The notes under the pieces were generated by a model. The model searched no databases. It had not been told where the DNA came from and saw nothing but the letters and a program-made list of their open reading frames with translations. DNA of 64,000 bases from Pseudomonadota bacterium (GTDB lineage: Bacteria > Pseudomonadota > Alphaproteobacteria > Caulobacterales > Caulobacteraceae), in NCBI GenBank assembly GCA_023456105.1, contig JAEYAO010000025.1:59742-123741 (forward strand), given 5' to 3'. The translations under genes were made by a program, and so were the position numbers. Each line of letters starts with the position of its first letter. Positions within the stretch are counted from its first letter, which is position 1. Shown here in pieces: positions 44,881 through 53,366 of the stretch.

Positions 44881-45909
44881 ATGAGCGCCTATTCCCCCAC
44901 CCGCCCCGGCATTCTGCCCGCCCAGGGCATCGAGGCCCTGATCGCCGGCGGCGCCATCACCTCGGACACGCCGTTCGACCTTGATCAGGTCCAGCCCGCC
45001 AGCCTGGACCTTCGCCTGTCGGACCAGGCCTGGCGCGTGCGCGCCTCCTTTCTGCCCGGCCGGCGCAAGGTCGAGGATCGCATCCGCGACGTGGCCATGC
45101 ACGCCGTCCAGGTTACGGACGCGGGCGTGGTGCTGGAAAAGGGCTGCGTCTACATCGCGCGCCTGCAGGAGCGGCTTAAGCTGCCCAAGGGCCTGATCGC
45201 CCGCGCCAATCCGAAAAGCTCGACCGGCCGTGTCGACGTGTTCGTGCGCCTGCTGACCGATCAGGGCGCGTCCTTCGACGACGTGGCCGAGGGTTATGAG
45301 GGGGCGCTCTATATGGAGATCGCGCCGCAGACCTTTTCCATCCTGGTGCGACCCGGAACCCGGCTGAACCAGTTGCGGCTGAAGGCGGGCGAGCCGCCCA
45401 AGCTCGAAACCCGCAGCGTCGGTGTGGACCTGCGCGGCGGCGACGTCGTGGGTTTTCGCGGCCGCCGTCATGCGGGGGTGGTCGATCTCGACCACATCGA
45501 CGGCCACGATCCGCGCGACTTCTGGGAGCCGCTGAGCTTGCGTCGCGGCGAGCTGCTGCTCGATCCGGGCGAGTTCTACATCCTGGCCTCCTCGGACGAT
45601 GTGGAGATCCCCGTCGATCAGGCCGCCGAGATGACGCCGATCGATCCCTCCGTGGGCGAGTTCCGCGTCCACTACGCCGGCTTCTTCGATCCCGGCTTCG
45701 GCACGGACGAGGCGCACGGCGCGGGCTCCAAAGGCGTGCTGGAGGTCCGCACCCACGACACCCCGTTCCTGCTCGAACATGGGCAGATCGTGGCGCGCCT
45801 GGTGTACGAACCGCTGACGGAACGCCCCAGCCGCCTCTATGGCGAGAGCGGCAGCCATTATCAGAGCCAGGGCCTGAAGCTTTCCAAGCACTTCCGCCCC
45901 TGGGGTTGA
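44881..45909 (+). CDS. dcd: 2'-deoxycytidine 5'-triphosphate deaminase
   Basis: This 342-residue enzyme belongs to the long alphaproteobacterial dCTP deaminase type, about twice the E. coli length and made of two dUTPase-like halves. The N-terminal half has FDLDQVQPASLDLRLSDQAW and the active-site loop RANPKSSTGRVDVFVRLLTD near residue 110. The second half repeats the fold with GELLLDPGEFYILASSDDVE, PIDPSVGEFRVHYAGFFDPG and VARLVYEPLTE. It converts dCTP to dUTP for thymidylate synthesis. The ATG is preceded by GGACGAC. It ends 59 bases before the sqdB region, on the same strand. Confidence 0.92.
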   Translation: MSAYSPTRPGILPAQGIEALIAGGAITSDTPFDLDQVQPASLDLRLSDQAWRVRASFLPGRRKVEDRIRDVAMHAVQVTDAGVVLEKGCVYIARLQERLKLPKGLIARANPKSSTGRVDVFVRLLTDQGASFDDVAEGYEGALYMEIAPQTFSILVRPGTRLNQLRLKAGEPPKLETRSVGVDLRGGDVVGFRGRRHAGVVDLDHIDGHDPRDFWEPLSLRRGELLLDPGEFYILASSDDVEIPVDQAAEMTPIDPSVGEFRVHYAGFFDPGFGTDEAHGAGSKGVLEVRTHDTPFLLEHGQIVARLVYEPLTERPSRLYGESGSHYQSQGLKLSKHFRPWG

Positions 45910-45986
45910 GGCGAGGCGTCGCGCCGCCCGCCCTTTGCCGCGCCGCCCGCATGGTCTAGTCAGGCGCCATGACCATGGAGGCGACC

Positions 45987-47219
45987 ATGAAGCGTGTGAT
46001 CGTTCTGGGCGGAGACGGCTTTTGCGGCTGGCCCACCGCCCTGCATCTGTCGGCGCGCGGCTGGGACGTGACGATCGTCGACAACCTGTCGCGCCGCAAC
46101 ATCGACAATGAGCTGGAAGTCCAGTCGCTGACGCCCATCCGCACCATGGGCGAGCGCATCCGAGCCTGGAAGGAGATATCCGGCCGCGACATCGGCTTCG
46201 TCAACCTGACGGTCGGAAAGGAGTTCGACCGGCTGGTCGCCCTGGTCCGCGACCTGCGTCCGGACAGCATCGTCCACTTCGCCGAACAGCGCGCCGCGCC
46301 CTATTCGATGAAGTCGGCGCGCCACAAGCTCTACACCGTCGACAACAACCTGAACGCCACCAACCACCTGCTCGCCGCCATTGTCGAAAGCGGGCTGGAC
46401 GTGCACCTGGCGCACCTGGGCACCATGGGGGTTTACGGCTACGGCACCGCCGGCCTGCGCATCCCGGAAGGCTATCTGAAGGTCACGGTGGACACCGACA
46501 ACGGCCCGGCCGAGCAGGAGATCCTGTTCCCGCCGAACCCCGGCTCCATCTACCACATGACCAAGACGCAGGACGCCCTGCTGTTTCAGTTCTACGCCAG
46601 GAACGACAAGCTCAGGATCACCGACCTGCACCAGGGCATCGTCTGGGGCGCGCAGACCGAGGAGACCCGTCAGGATGAGCGTCTGATCAACCGCTTCGAC
46701 TATGACGGCGACTACGGCACGGTTCTGAACCGGTTCCTGATGCAGGCGGCGGTGGGCTATCCGCTGACGGTGCATGGCTCGGGCGGCCAGACGCGGGCTT
46801 TTATCCATATCCAGGACACGGTGCGCTGCGTCGAGCTGGCGCTGGAGAACCCGCCGAAGCGCGGCGAGCGCGTGCGCATCCTGAACCAGATGACCGAAAG
46901 CCGCCGCGTGCGCGATCTCGCCAGCATTGTTTCGCGCCTAACGGGGGCCGAAGTTCACCACGTCGCCAACCCCCGCCAGGAAGCGGACGAAAACGAGCTG
47001 GTCGTCGCCAACGACGGCTTCCGCGAACTGGGCTTGAAGCCGATCACGCTGGCCGAGGGGCTGATGCAGGACGTGACGGAGAACGCCCGCCGCTATGCCG
47101 ACCGGGTCGACCTGTCGCGCATCCCATGCGTGTCCGCCTGGAACCCGGATCGTGCGGAGGCGCTGGAGCACGAGCAAGCTCGGCCGTATGTCGAGCCCCG
47201 GTCCGCCCTCAGCGCCTGA
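45987..47219 (+). CDS. sqdB: UDP-sulfoquinovose synthase
   Basis: SqdB makes UDP-sulfoquinovose from UDP-glucose and sulfite for the sulfolipid SQDG. The start at 45987 (MKRVIVLGGDGFCGWPTAL) was chosen over 45969 because GGAGG lies six bases before it; it gives 410 residues. GDGFCGW is the NAD-binding loop of SQD1 enzymes. Catalytic residues are present: Thr at 146 (GTMGVYG), and Tyr189 and Lys193 in SIYHMTKTQDALL. Further conserved parts are HFAEQRAAPYSMKS and GSGGQTRAFIHIQDTVRCVE. SQDG replaces phospholipids under phosphate limitation in many bacteria and has been reported in Brevundimonas. No sulfoquinovosyl transferase is adjacent; the SqdX-like gene at 17398 is a candidate. Confidence 0.95.
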   Translation: MKRVIVLGGDGFCGWPTALHLSARGWDVTIVDNLSRRNIDNELEVQSLTPIRTMGERIRAWKEISGRDIGFVNLTVGKEFDRLVALVRDLRPDSIVHFAEQRAAPYSMKSARHKLYTVDNNLNATNHLLAAIVESGLDVHLAHLGTMGVYGYGTAGLRIPEGYLKVTVDTDNGPAEQEILFPPNPGSIYHMTKTQDALLFQFYARNDKLRITDLHQGIVWGAQTEETRQDERLINRFDYDGDYGTVLNRFLMQAAVGYPLTVHGSGGQTRAFIHIQDTVRCVELALENPPKRGERVRILNQMTESRRVRDLASIVSRLTGAEVHHVANPRQEADENELVVANDGFRELGLKPITLAEGLMQDVTENARRYADRVDLSRIPCVSAWNPDRAEALEHEQARPYVEPRSALSA

Positions 47220-47234
47220 CGGTCAGGAGTTCTG

Positions 47235-48110
47235 ATGCCGCAAGCCTCGTCCGCCCCCTCGCTTCTGGTCTTTGGAGGAGGCTATCTGGGGCGGGCGGCG
47301 GCGCTCGAGGCGATCCGGCGCGGCCGCGCGGCGACCGCCACGTCACGTGATCCGGCGCGACGAGCGATGCTTCAGGCCGACGGGATCAAGGCCGTGGATC
47401 CGGCAGACCGAGAGGCGCTCGGCCGCGCCGTGGCCCGACATTCGGCCATTCTCGTCACCGCGCCGCCCGACGCGCGCGGCTGTCCGGCCCAGCGGGTGCT
47501 GGCGGAGGTCGCGGGAGACGCCTGGCCCGACTGGATCGGCTATGTCTCCTCCACTTCGGTCTATGGAGATCGGTCCGGCGGCTGGGTGTTCGAGGACGGG
47601 CCGCTGAACGCCGCCAGCCTGGAAGGCGCCCGCCGCGTCAACGCCGAGCGCGACTGGCTGGACGGCGCGCGCGGCATGGGCCTGACGGTGCAGGTCTTCC
47701 GCCTTCCCGGCTTCTACGGTCCCGGCCGCAGCGTCGTCGATCGGCTGCGCGACGGCTCGGCCCGACTGGTCAGAAAGCCCGGCCAGATCTTCAACCGCAT
47801 CCACGTGGACGACGTGGTCTCGGCCCTGTTCACCTCCATGGACCGGCCGCATCCTGGCGCGGCCTACAACCTCACCGACGATGAGCCCGCGCCCGCCGAC
47901 GTGGTGCTGGAGTGGGCGGCCGAACGCCTGGGCCTGCCCCGTCCGCCCGAGGTGGACTGGATGGACGACAGCGTGGGTCCGGTGATGCGGCGCTTCTATC
48001 TGGACTCCAAGCGAGTCTCCAACGCCCGCGCCAAGGCCGAACTGGACTGGCGCCCCGCCTATCCCAGCTGGCGAGAGGGTCTACAGGCGGTCCTTGAACA
48101 GACCGCCTGA
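47235..48110 (+). CDS. SDR-family NAD(P)-dependent epimerase/dehydratase-like protein
   Basis: This 291-residue extended-SDR protein starts with SLLVFGGGYLGRAAALEAIR, the nucleotide-binding motif of the YeeZ-like group. The active site can be read in WIGYVSSTSVYGDRSGGWVF, where the Tyr of the usual YxxxK is followed by Asp-Arg-Ser, so the catalytic Lys is not clearly present. GFYGPGRSVVDRLRDG and IFNRIHVDDVVSALF are typical of the family. It follows sqdB by 15 bases and is probably co-transcribed with it, but no sulfolipid role is known for this group. Substrate is unknown. Confidence 0.85.
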   Translation: MPQASSAPSLLVFGGGYLGRAAALEAIRRGRAATATSRDPARRAMLQADGIKAVDPADREALGRAVARHSAILVTAPPDARGCPAQRVLAEVAGDAWPDWIGYVSSTSVYGDRSGGWVFEDGPLNAASLEGARRVNAERDWLDGARGMGLTVQVFRLPGFYGPGRSVVDRLRDGSARLVRKPGQIFNRIHVDDVVSALFTSMDRPHPGAAYNLTDDEPAPADVVLEWAAERLGLPRPPEVDWMDDSVGPVMRRFYLDSKRVSNARAKAELDWRPAYPSWREGLQAVLEQTA

Positions 48111-48119
48111 TCTCTGGCC

Positions 48120-48728
48120 CTAGAAGGGGATCAGGTTGCGCTGGCGGCTGTAGCTCATGGTGCCGACATTGGCGCCGAGGCGCAGGCCGACGCCGGTGCG
48201 GATGGGCGCAAGCGTGATGCCGTCCGCGCGCTGATAGTTCACGCCCAGTCCCGCCACCAGATAGGCCGTTCCCTCCACGCCCGGGAAGCGGCGGTAGATC
48301 ATGTCCGGATGGAACAGGCCGTAGACCAGGGTGAACACCCGGCTGGCGTTGCCGCCCCAGTCCCAACCCACCGACGCGCCCTGCCAGAACACCTCCTGCG
48401 GGGCGAACATCTCCTTCATGTGCAGGGCGCCGCGGCCGTAGCGCGCACCGACCACGAAGGCGCCTGCGCCCTCCTCGCCCGCGATATAGGCGGTGGGGCG
48501 GTCGCCCTGTTCGGCGAAGATCCGCTCGACCGCGCTGCCCACGACCTCGGCGGCGATGCCCAGTTCGCGCGATCCGGCCGAGACCACCTCTTCAAAGGTG
48601 TAGGCCGGCGCGGTGTTGTCGGTGGCGATCGGATAGTTCGGATCGGACGGCGCGGTGGCGCACGCGCTCATGGACGAAGCGCCGGCGGCGGTGGCGAGAC
48701 CCGACAGGATCAGTTGACGACGATGCAT
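48120..48728 (-). CDS. eipA: EipA family (DUF1134) envelope integrity protein
   Basis: This 202-residue protein starts with a twin-arginine-like or lipoprotein-like leader (MHRRQLILSGLATAAGASSM then SACA), and the longer in-frame extension to 48857 is not credible. The DUF1134 body is clear: YTFEEVVSAGSRELGIAAEV, GARYGRGALHMKEMFAPQEV, GWDWGGNASRVFTLVYGLFH and LGVNYQRADGITLAPIRTGV. In Brucella, EipA is a periplasmic eight-stranded beta barrel needed for envelope stress resistance and its gene is activated by CtrA. A CtrA-like box lies 96 bases upstream of the start here. The gene is convergent with the SDR gene (10 bases between stops). Confidence 0.92.
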   Translation of the reverse strand: MHRRQLILSGLATAAGASSMSACATAPSDPNYPIATDNTAPAYTFEEVVSAGSRELGIAAEVVGSAVERIFAEQGDRPTAYIAGEEGAGAFVVGARYGRGALHMKEMFAPQEVFWQGASVGWDWGGNASRVFTLVYGLFHPDMIYRRFPGVEGTAYLVAGLGVNYQRADGITLAPIRTGVGLRLGANVGTMSYSRQRNLIPF

Positions 48729-48823
48729 GGGCGAAACAGGGCTCCGGCAGACGCGCCCGCCGATGGCGGGGCCGCGAGGGCCGGACCGTCGCCGGGCTTT
48801 GAGGCAGCCTTGCGGCCTGATGG

Positions 48824-48838
48824 TTAACCGCACCTTAC
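48824..48838. promoter_or_regulatory. CtrA-like box upstream of eipA
   Basis: TTAA-CCGCACC-TTAC matches seven of the eight fixed CtrA bases, with its near edge 96 bases before the eipA start. CtrA control of eipA is established in Brucella, which makes this match more credible than the motif alone. Confidence 0.55.
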
Positions 48839-48870
48839 AGGAGTGGCGCTTGTCCACGCCTGCGGAGGCC

Positions 48871-51294
48871 TCAGGCCCGCAGCCGCGCGCCTTGCTTCTC
48901 GGCGGCCGCGACGATGCGGGCGCTCAGGGCCTCGATCTCGGCCTCGGTCAGCGTCGCCTCGCGCGGCTGGATGGCCACTTCCAGCGCCACGGACTTGAAG
49001 CCGTCCTCGACGCCCTTGCCGCGATAAACGTCGAACACCCGAACCTCGGTGATCAGCGTCTTGTCGGCGCCGGCCGCAGCCCGGACCAGATCGCCCGCCG
49101 GCTTGGCCTCCTCCACCACAAAGGCGAAGTCGCGCGTCAGCGGCGTCAGCTTGGCGAGATCGGCCGCCCCGCGCGTCTTTCCCGCCTTGCCGCGCGGTTC
49201 CGGCACGGCGTCCAGCACGATCTCGAACGCCAGCATCGGCCCATCGGCGTCCAGGCTCTTCAACACGCGCGGATGGAGCGCGCCGAACTCCGCGATCAGG
49301 GTCTTCGGTCCCAGCTGCAAGCGCGCCGAGCGTCCCGGATGCCACCAGGGGCGGTTCTGCCCCTGCCCCAGCTGCAGCGAGGCGACCGGCGCGCCGATCT
49401 CCTCCAGCAGGCTCATCAGATCGCCCTTCAGGCCGAACAGGGGATCCTCACCCGCTCCTCCCCAGTGCCGGGCCGCGTACGGCGCGATCAGCCCGGCGAT
49501 GACGGTGCGCTGGTCGCCCGGTTGGTCGCCCAGATAGATGGGCCCGATCTCGAACAGGGCGGCGTCGGCGTGCCCCCGCGCGGCGTTGCGCGCCGTCGCC
49601 TCGATCAGGTTCGGCAGGATCGACGGCCGCATGCAGTCGAGGTCGGCCGCGATGGGATTCTCCAGCACCAGACGCGCGTCGCCGCCGCCGAACAGGGTCG
49701 CCGTCGACTGCTTGGTGAAGGACCAGGTGACCGCTTCTGAATAGCCCAGGGCCGCCAGCGCCCGGCGCGCGGTCCGCACCCGCGCCTGACGGGGGCTCAG
49801 CACTCCGCCGGCCGGCCGCGCGACCGGGGGCAGCGGCGTCTCCGGCAGGCGATCGAAGCCCTCGATCCGCGCGACCTCCTCCACCAGATCGGCCGGCCCT
49901 TCCACGTCGCGACGCCAGGACGGCGGCGTGACGGTCCAGGCCGCGCCCCGCTCGATCGCAAAGCCGAGCGCCTGCAGGATTTCCGCGATCCGATCCTCCG
50001 ACACGTCCAGCCCCGACAGACGGTGCACATGGGCCGAATCAAAGGCGAAACCCGTTGGGCTCGCCGGGGCTTGGCCGGCGACCGTGATCTCCGACGGCTC
50101 GCCGCCACACAGGTCCAGGATCAGCCGGGTCGCCAGCTCCAGTCCCGGGACCACCGAGGCGGGATCAACGCCGCGCGCGAAACGATACTGCGCATCCGAA
50201 TGAATGCCGTGCGCCCGTCCCGTCTGGGCGATGGCGATCGGTTCGAACCAGGCGCTTTCGATAAAGACGTCGGTGGTCTCGTCCGAGCAGCCCGTGCTGA
50301 CCCCGCCCATGACGCCGCCCAGGCCGATCGGACGCTCACCTCCCGCATCGGCGATGACGCAGTCGGCCTCCGACACCGAATAGGTCTTGCCGTCCAGTGC
50401 GATCAGTTGCTCGTGCACGCCAGCCGCGATGTGCTCGGCGCCCGCGGAGACCTGCCCCGCCCGCACCACGATCTCGGTCCCGACCAGCTTGCCCGCATCA
50501 TAAACATGCAGGGGCCGCGCCTGGTCGTAGGCGATCAGGTTGGTTACATCGACCAGCCGGTTGATCGACCGCAGGCCGATGGCCGCAAGCCGCCGCTGCA
50601 GCCACTCGGGCGACGGCCCGTTCTTCACGCCACGGATCAGCCGCCCGGCGAAGACGGGGCAGAGTTCCGGCGCCTCGATGCGCACCGCGATCGGCGACGG
50701 GAAGCCGCCGCGCACCGGCGCGATCTCCCAAGTCTTCAGCACGCCCGCGCCGGCGGCCGCCAGGTCGCGTGCGATGCCCGCCACCCCGAGCCAGTCGGGC
50801 CGGTTCGGGGTGACCTCGAAGTCGATCACCGGCTCGGCGCCGAACACGCCGGCGGCGGGCGCGCCGACCTGCAGCGTCTCCGGCAGCTCCAGGATGCCGT
50901 CGCTCTCGTCGGCGAGCTCCAACTCCGAGGCCGAGCACAGCATGCCGTTCGACACCACGCCCCGCACCGGCTTCTCGACCAGCGTCACGCCGAGACCCGG
51001 CACATAGGCGCCGATCGGCGCGTAGATGGTGACCAGCCCTGCGCGCGCATTCGGCGCGCCGCAGACGATCTCCTTCATCCCGTCGATGGTTTCGACCTGG
51101 CAGACCTGCAGCCGGTCGGCGTTCGGGTGCTGCTCGGCAGAGACGATCCGCGCCACGGTGAACGGCGCCAGCTTCGCCGCCGGATCGACGACCTCCTCGA
51201 CCTCCAGCCCCGCCATCGTCATGGCATCGGCGATCTGATGAACGTCAGCCTCGGTCTCGAGGTGGTTCTTCAGCCAGGAAAGCGTGAACTTCAT
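48871..51294 (-). CDS. pheT: Phenylalanyl-tRNA synthetase beta subunit
   Basis: PheT is the large subunit of the alpha2-beta2 phenylalanyl-tRNA synthetase. The 807 residues fit. Domains in order are the N-terminal tRNA-binding EMAP-like fold (about 35-150, VARIVSAEQHPNADRLQVCQ), the B3/B4 editing domain (about 205-390, with GLRSINRLVDVTNLIAYDQA), the B5 domain near 400-475, the synthetase-like core, and the C-terminal ferredoxin-fold anticodon-binding domain (PLTRDFAFVVEE, VFDVYRGKGVEDGFKSVALE). Its ATG overlaps the stop of the preceding small gene (ATGA, 51291-51294), so it is made from the same message as pheS and the two inserted genes. It is the last gene of that operon. Confidence 0.98.
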   Translation of the reverse strand: MKFTLSWLKNHLETEADVHQIADAMTMAGLEVEEVVDPAAKLAPFTVARIVSAEQHPNADRLQVCQVETIDGMKEIVCGAPNARAGLVTIYAPIGAYVPGLGVTLVEKPVRGVVSNGMLCSASELELADESDGILELPETLQVGAPAAGVFGAEPVIDFEVTPNRPDWLGVAGIARDLAAAGAGVLKTWEIAPVRGGFPSPIAVRIEAPELCPVFAGRLIRGVKNGPSPEWLQRRLAAIGLRSINRLVDVTNLIAYDQARPLHVYDAGKLVGTEIVVRAGQVSAGAEHIAAGVHEQLIALDGKTYSVSEADCVIADAGGERPIGLGGVMGGVSTGCSDETTDVFIESAWFEPIAIAQTGRAHGIHSDAQYRFARGVDPASVVPGLELATRLILDLCGGEPSEITVAGQAPASPTGFAFDSAHVHRLSGLDVSEDRIAEILQALGFAIERGAAWTVTPPSWRRDVEGPADLVEEVARIEGFDRLPETPLPPVARPAGGVLSPRQARVRTARRALAALGYSEAVTWSFTKQSTATLFGGGDARLVLENPIAADLDCMRPSILPNLIEATARNAARGHADAALFEIGPIYLGDQPGDQRTVIAGLIAPYAARHWGGAGEDPLFGLKGDLMSLLEEIGAPVASLQLGQGQNRPWWHPGRSARLQLGPKTLIAEFGALHPRVLKSLDADGPMLAFEIVLDAVPEPRGKAGKTRGAADLAKLTPLTRDFAFVVEEAKPAGDLVRAAAGADKTLITEVRVFDVYRGKGVEDGFKSVALEVAIQPREATLTEAEIEALSARIVAAAEKQGARLRA

Positions 51295-51683
51295 CGCGCC
51301 GGCTCTCCGCTGACCGCCAACAGCATGTCGATCACCTGATGCGATCCGGTGAAGCCCACGTTGAAGAACTCGCAGCCCTCGAAACGGCAGTCGCGCATGG
51401 GCACAGTGCCCAAGGCGCGCGGTCCGGCCGGCCGCAGCACCAGGTTGCGCATGTCGCCGTCTCGGTCGCCAAAGTTGCAGCCGTCAAAGGTCACGCCCGC
51501 GGACACCAGCATGATGGCGGGTCCCTGGATGCGACATCGGACGAAGTTGCGACCCGTGATCAGACCGGTGCGCTCCGCACAGGCGGCGTAGAGCTCGAAC
51601 AGATTGACGTCCACATCCTCGAATCTCTCGGCGTGCAGATTACCGGCGACGCGGACCGAGCGGGTGATCGGCTGATAATTCAT
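51291..51683 (-). CDS. Unknown protein encoded between pheS and pheT (paralogue 2)
   Basis: This 130-residue protein starts at 51683 (MNYQPITRSVRVAGNLH); longer extension of the frame is a shadow of the neighbour. It has pentapeptide- or beta-helix-like strands: FVRCRIQGPAIMLVSAGVTF, DGCNFGDRDGD and PMRDCRFEGCEFFNVGFTGS. It is clearly a paralogue of the gene just upstream: both share a IxGPAxxxxxxGxTFDGCN block and a DCRFxxCxFxxVGFTGS block at the same spacing, but differ elsewhere. Start and stop overlap the neighbours as ATGA on both sides, so it is embedded in the phenylalanyl-tRNA synthetase operon. No signal peptide or membrane helix. Function is unknown. Confidence 0.8.
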   Translation of the reverse strand: MNYQPITRSVRVAGNLHAERFEDVDVNLFELYAACAERTGLITGRNFVRCRIQGPAIMLVSAGVTFDGCNFGDRDGDMRNLVLRPAGPRALGTVPMRDCRFEGCEFFNVGFTGSHQVIDMLLAVSGEPAR

Positions 51684-52078
51684 TGTCCGGAGGCCTTTCT
51701 GGCCGACTGCAGGGTCTCGGACAGTTCCGTCAGAAACTCGGGGGAGCCGGTAAAGCCGACCTGCACGAAACGGCAGCGGACAAAGCGGCAATCCTGCAGC
51801 CCGATCACGCCGATGAGCTTGGGACCCCTGGGCTGGAAGAGAAGCGAGTTGACGTCTTCGGCAAGGCCCATGTTGCAGCCGTCGAAGGTTGTGCCGACCA
51901 TGGCGGCGACCACCGCCGGCCCTTCGATGACGCATTCGGTGAAGGTCTTGCCCCTCACCACGCCTTCACCGGCGTTCAGGCTGTGCATTGCGAGGAGCGG
52001 CAGCCACACTCCCTGCTTGTTGAACTCGGTCTGCGCCACCAGTTCGCGCCCAAAAGCCTCGGACATCATATCGGTCAT
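51680..52078 (-). CDS. Unknown protein encoded between pheS and pheT (paralogue 1)
   Basis: This 132-residue cytoplasmic protein has FTECVIEGPAVVAAMVGTTF, DGCNMGLAEDVNSLL and GLQDCRFVRCRFVQVGFTGS, the same blocks as the next gene. The regular spacing of F/C-containing strands suggests a short beta-helical or pentapeptide-like fold, though the repeats are not perfect. It begins 16 bases after the pheS stop and overlaps the next gene as ATGA, so it is probably co-transcribed and coupled with the synthetase subunits. The pair looks like a tandem duplication that has diverged. I cannot name a family or function. Confidence 0.8.
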   Translation of the reverse strand: MTDMMSEAFGRELVAQTEFNKQGVWLPLLAMHSLNAGEGVVRGKTFTECVIEGPAVVAAMVGTTFDGCNMGLAEDVNSLLFQPRGPKLIGVIGLQDCRFVRCRFVQVGFTGSPEFLTELSETLQSARKASGQ

Positions 52079-52094
52079 GTGAGCGAACTCCGGA

Positions 52095-53183
52095 TCAGCT
52101 GAGGCCAGAGGCCGGGTTTGGCGAGGCGAAGGCGGAGAAGCCGTAGTGCTTCAGCCAGCGCGTGTCGGCTTCGAACATGGAGCGCAGGTCTGGGACGCCG
52201 TATTTCAGCATGGCCAGGCGATCGACGCCCATGCCGAAGGCGAAGCCCTGCCATTCGTCAGGATCGAGCCCGCAGGCCTTGAGCACGTTCGGGTGCACCA
52301 TGCCGCAGCCCAGGATCTCAAGCCAATCGTCGCCGGTGTTGAAGACAAGCTTGCCGCCCGAACGGTCGCAGCGGATGTCCATCTCGGCGGACGGCTCTGT
52401 GAAGGGGAAGTGGTGCGGGCGGAACCGCGCCTCCACGCCATCCAGCTCAAAGAAGCGGGCGATAAAGGTCTGAAGCGTGGTCTTCAGATGCCCCATGTGG
52501 ATGTCGCGGTCGATCACCAGACCCTCGATCTGGTGGAACATCGGCGTGTGGGTGGCGTCCGAGTCCTTCCGGAAGGTGCGGCCGGGCGCGATGATGCGGA
52601 TCGGCGGCTTCTGGCTCATCATGGTGCGCACCTGCACCGGAGAGGTGTGGGTCCTCAGCACCTTGCGCTCGCCCGTTTCCGGATCGGGCTTCAGAAAGAA
52701 TGTGTCGTGCATCTCCCGCGCCGGATGCTTGGGCGGGAAGTTCAGGGCGGTGAAGTTGTGGAAGTCGTCTTCGATGTCGGGACCTTCGGCCACGGCGAAG
52801 CCCATCTCGGCGAAGATGGCGATCATCTCGTCCATCACCTGCATGGTCGGGTGCACCGCACCGCGGCGACGCGGGCGCGATGGCAAGGTCAGGTCAACGT
52901 GCTCGGACAAGAGGCGCGCGTCCAGTTCCGCCGCTTCCAGTTCGCTCTTGCGCGCCGCGAGGGCCGCGGAGACGCGGTCACGCAGACCATTCAGCTGGGG
53001 GCCGCGTTCTCGCCGCTCGTCCGGGCTCATAGCCCCCATGCCCTTCAACAGGCCGGAGATCGAGCCGCTCTTGCCGAGCGCCCCCACCCGCACCTCTTCC
53101 AGGGCGGCCGCGCTTTCGGCCGAGCCGATGGCGTTGATGAGTTCGAGTTCGAGTTGGGCCAGGGCCGGATCAGGATGTGACAT
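52095..53183 (-). CDS. pheS: Phenylalanyl-tRNA synthetase alpha subunit
   Basis: PheS carries the class-II aminoacylation site. It has 362 residues. An N-terminal coiled coil (about 1-90) binds tRNA. Motif 1 lies near HPTMQVMDEMIAIFAEMGFA. Motif 2 is PGRTFRKDSDATHTPMFHQI at about 200-220, and motif 3 is the GFAFGMGVDRLAMLKYG segment near 320-335. The phenylalanine pocket includes FTEPSAEMD and LEILGCGMVHPNVL. It is the first gene of an operon continuing with two small paralogues and pheT. The start is 183 bases from the divergent hybrid histidine kinase. No attenuation leader peptide is evident. Confidence 0.98.
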   Translation of the reverse strand: MSHPDPALAQLELELINAIGSAESAAALEEVRVGALGKSGSISGLLKGMGAMSPDERRERGPQLNGLRDRVSAALAARKSELEAAELDARLLSEHVDLTLPSRPRRRGAVHPTMQVMDEMIAIFAEMGFAVAEGPDIEDDFHNFTALNFPPKHPAREMHDTFFLKPDPETGERKVLRTHTSPVQVRTMMSQKPPIRIIAPGRTFRKDSDATHTPMFHQIEGLVIDRDIHMGHLKTTLQTFIARFFELDGVEARFRPHHFPFTEPSAEMDIRCDRSGGKLVFNTGDDWLEILGCGMVHPNVLKACGLDPDEWQGFAFGMGVDRLAMLKYGVPDLRSMFEADTRWLKHYGFSAFASPNPASGLS

Positions 53184-53366
53184 CGCGCGGATCGTCTAGC
53201 GCCTGAACCGCCGTTCGTCACCCTTTGCACTCGCGGGAGGGAGGCGAGTTGCACCGCACACGGACGGGTTTTCCCAAAGGCGCCGCGAAAGGTTCATTTA
53301 CGGCAAAGCTGGCGTTAAATTTCTGGACCTAAACCGGCCCCGTCAAAGACCATCTTGGGGGACGGG

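Noticed and set aside
50241..50260. GGTTCGAACCAGG resembling a tRNA T-loop
   Set aside because: It lies inside pheT and no acceptor or anticodon arms can be folded around it.
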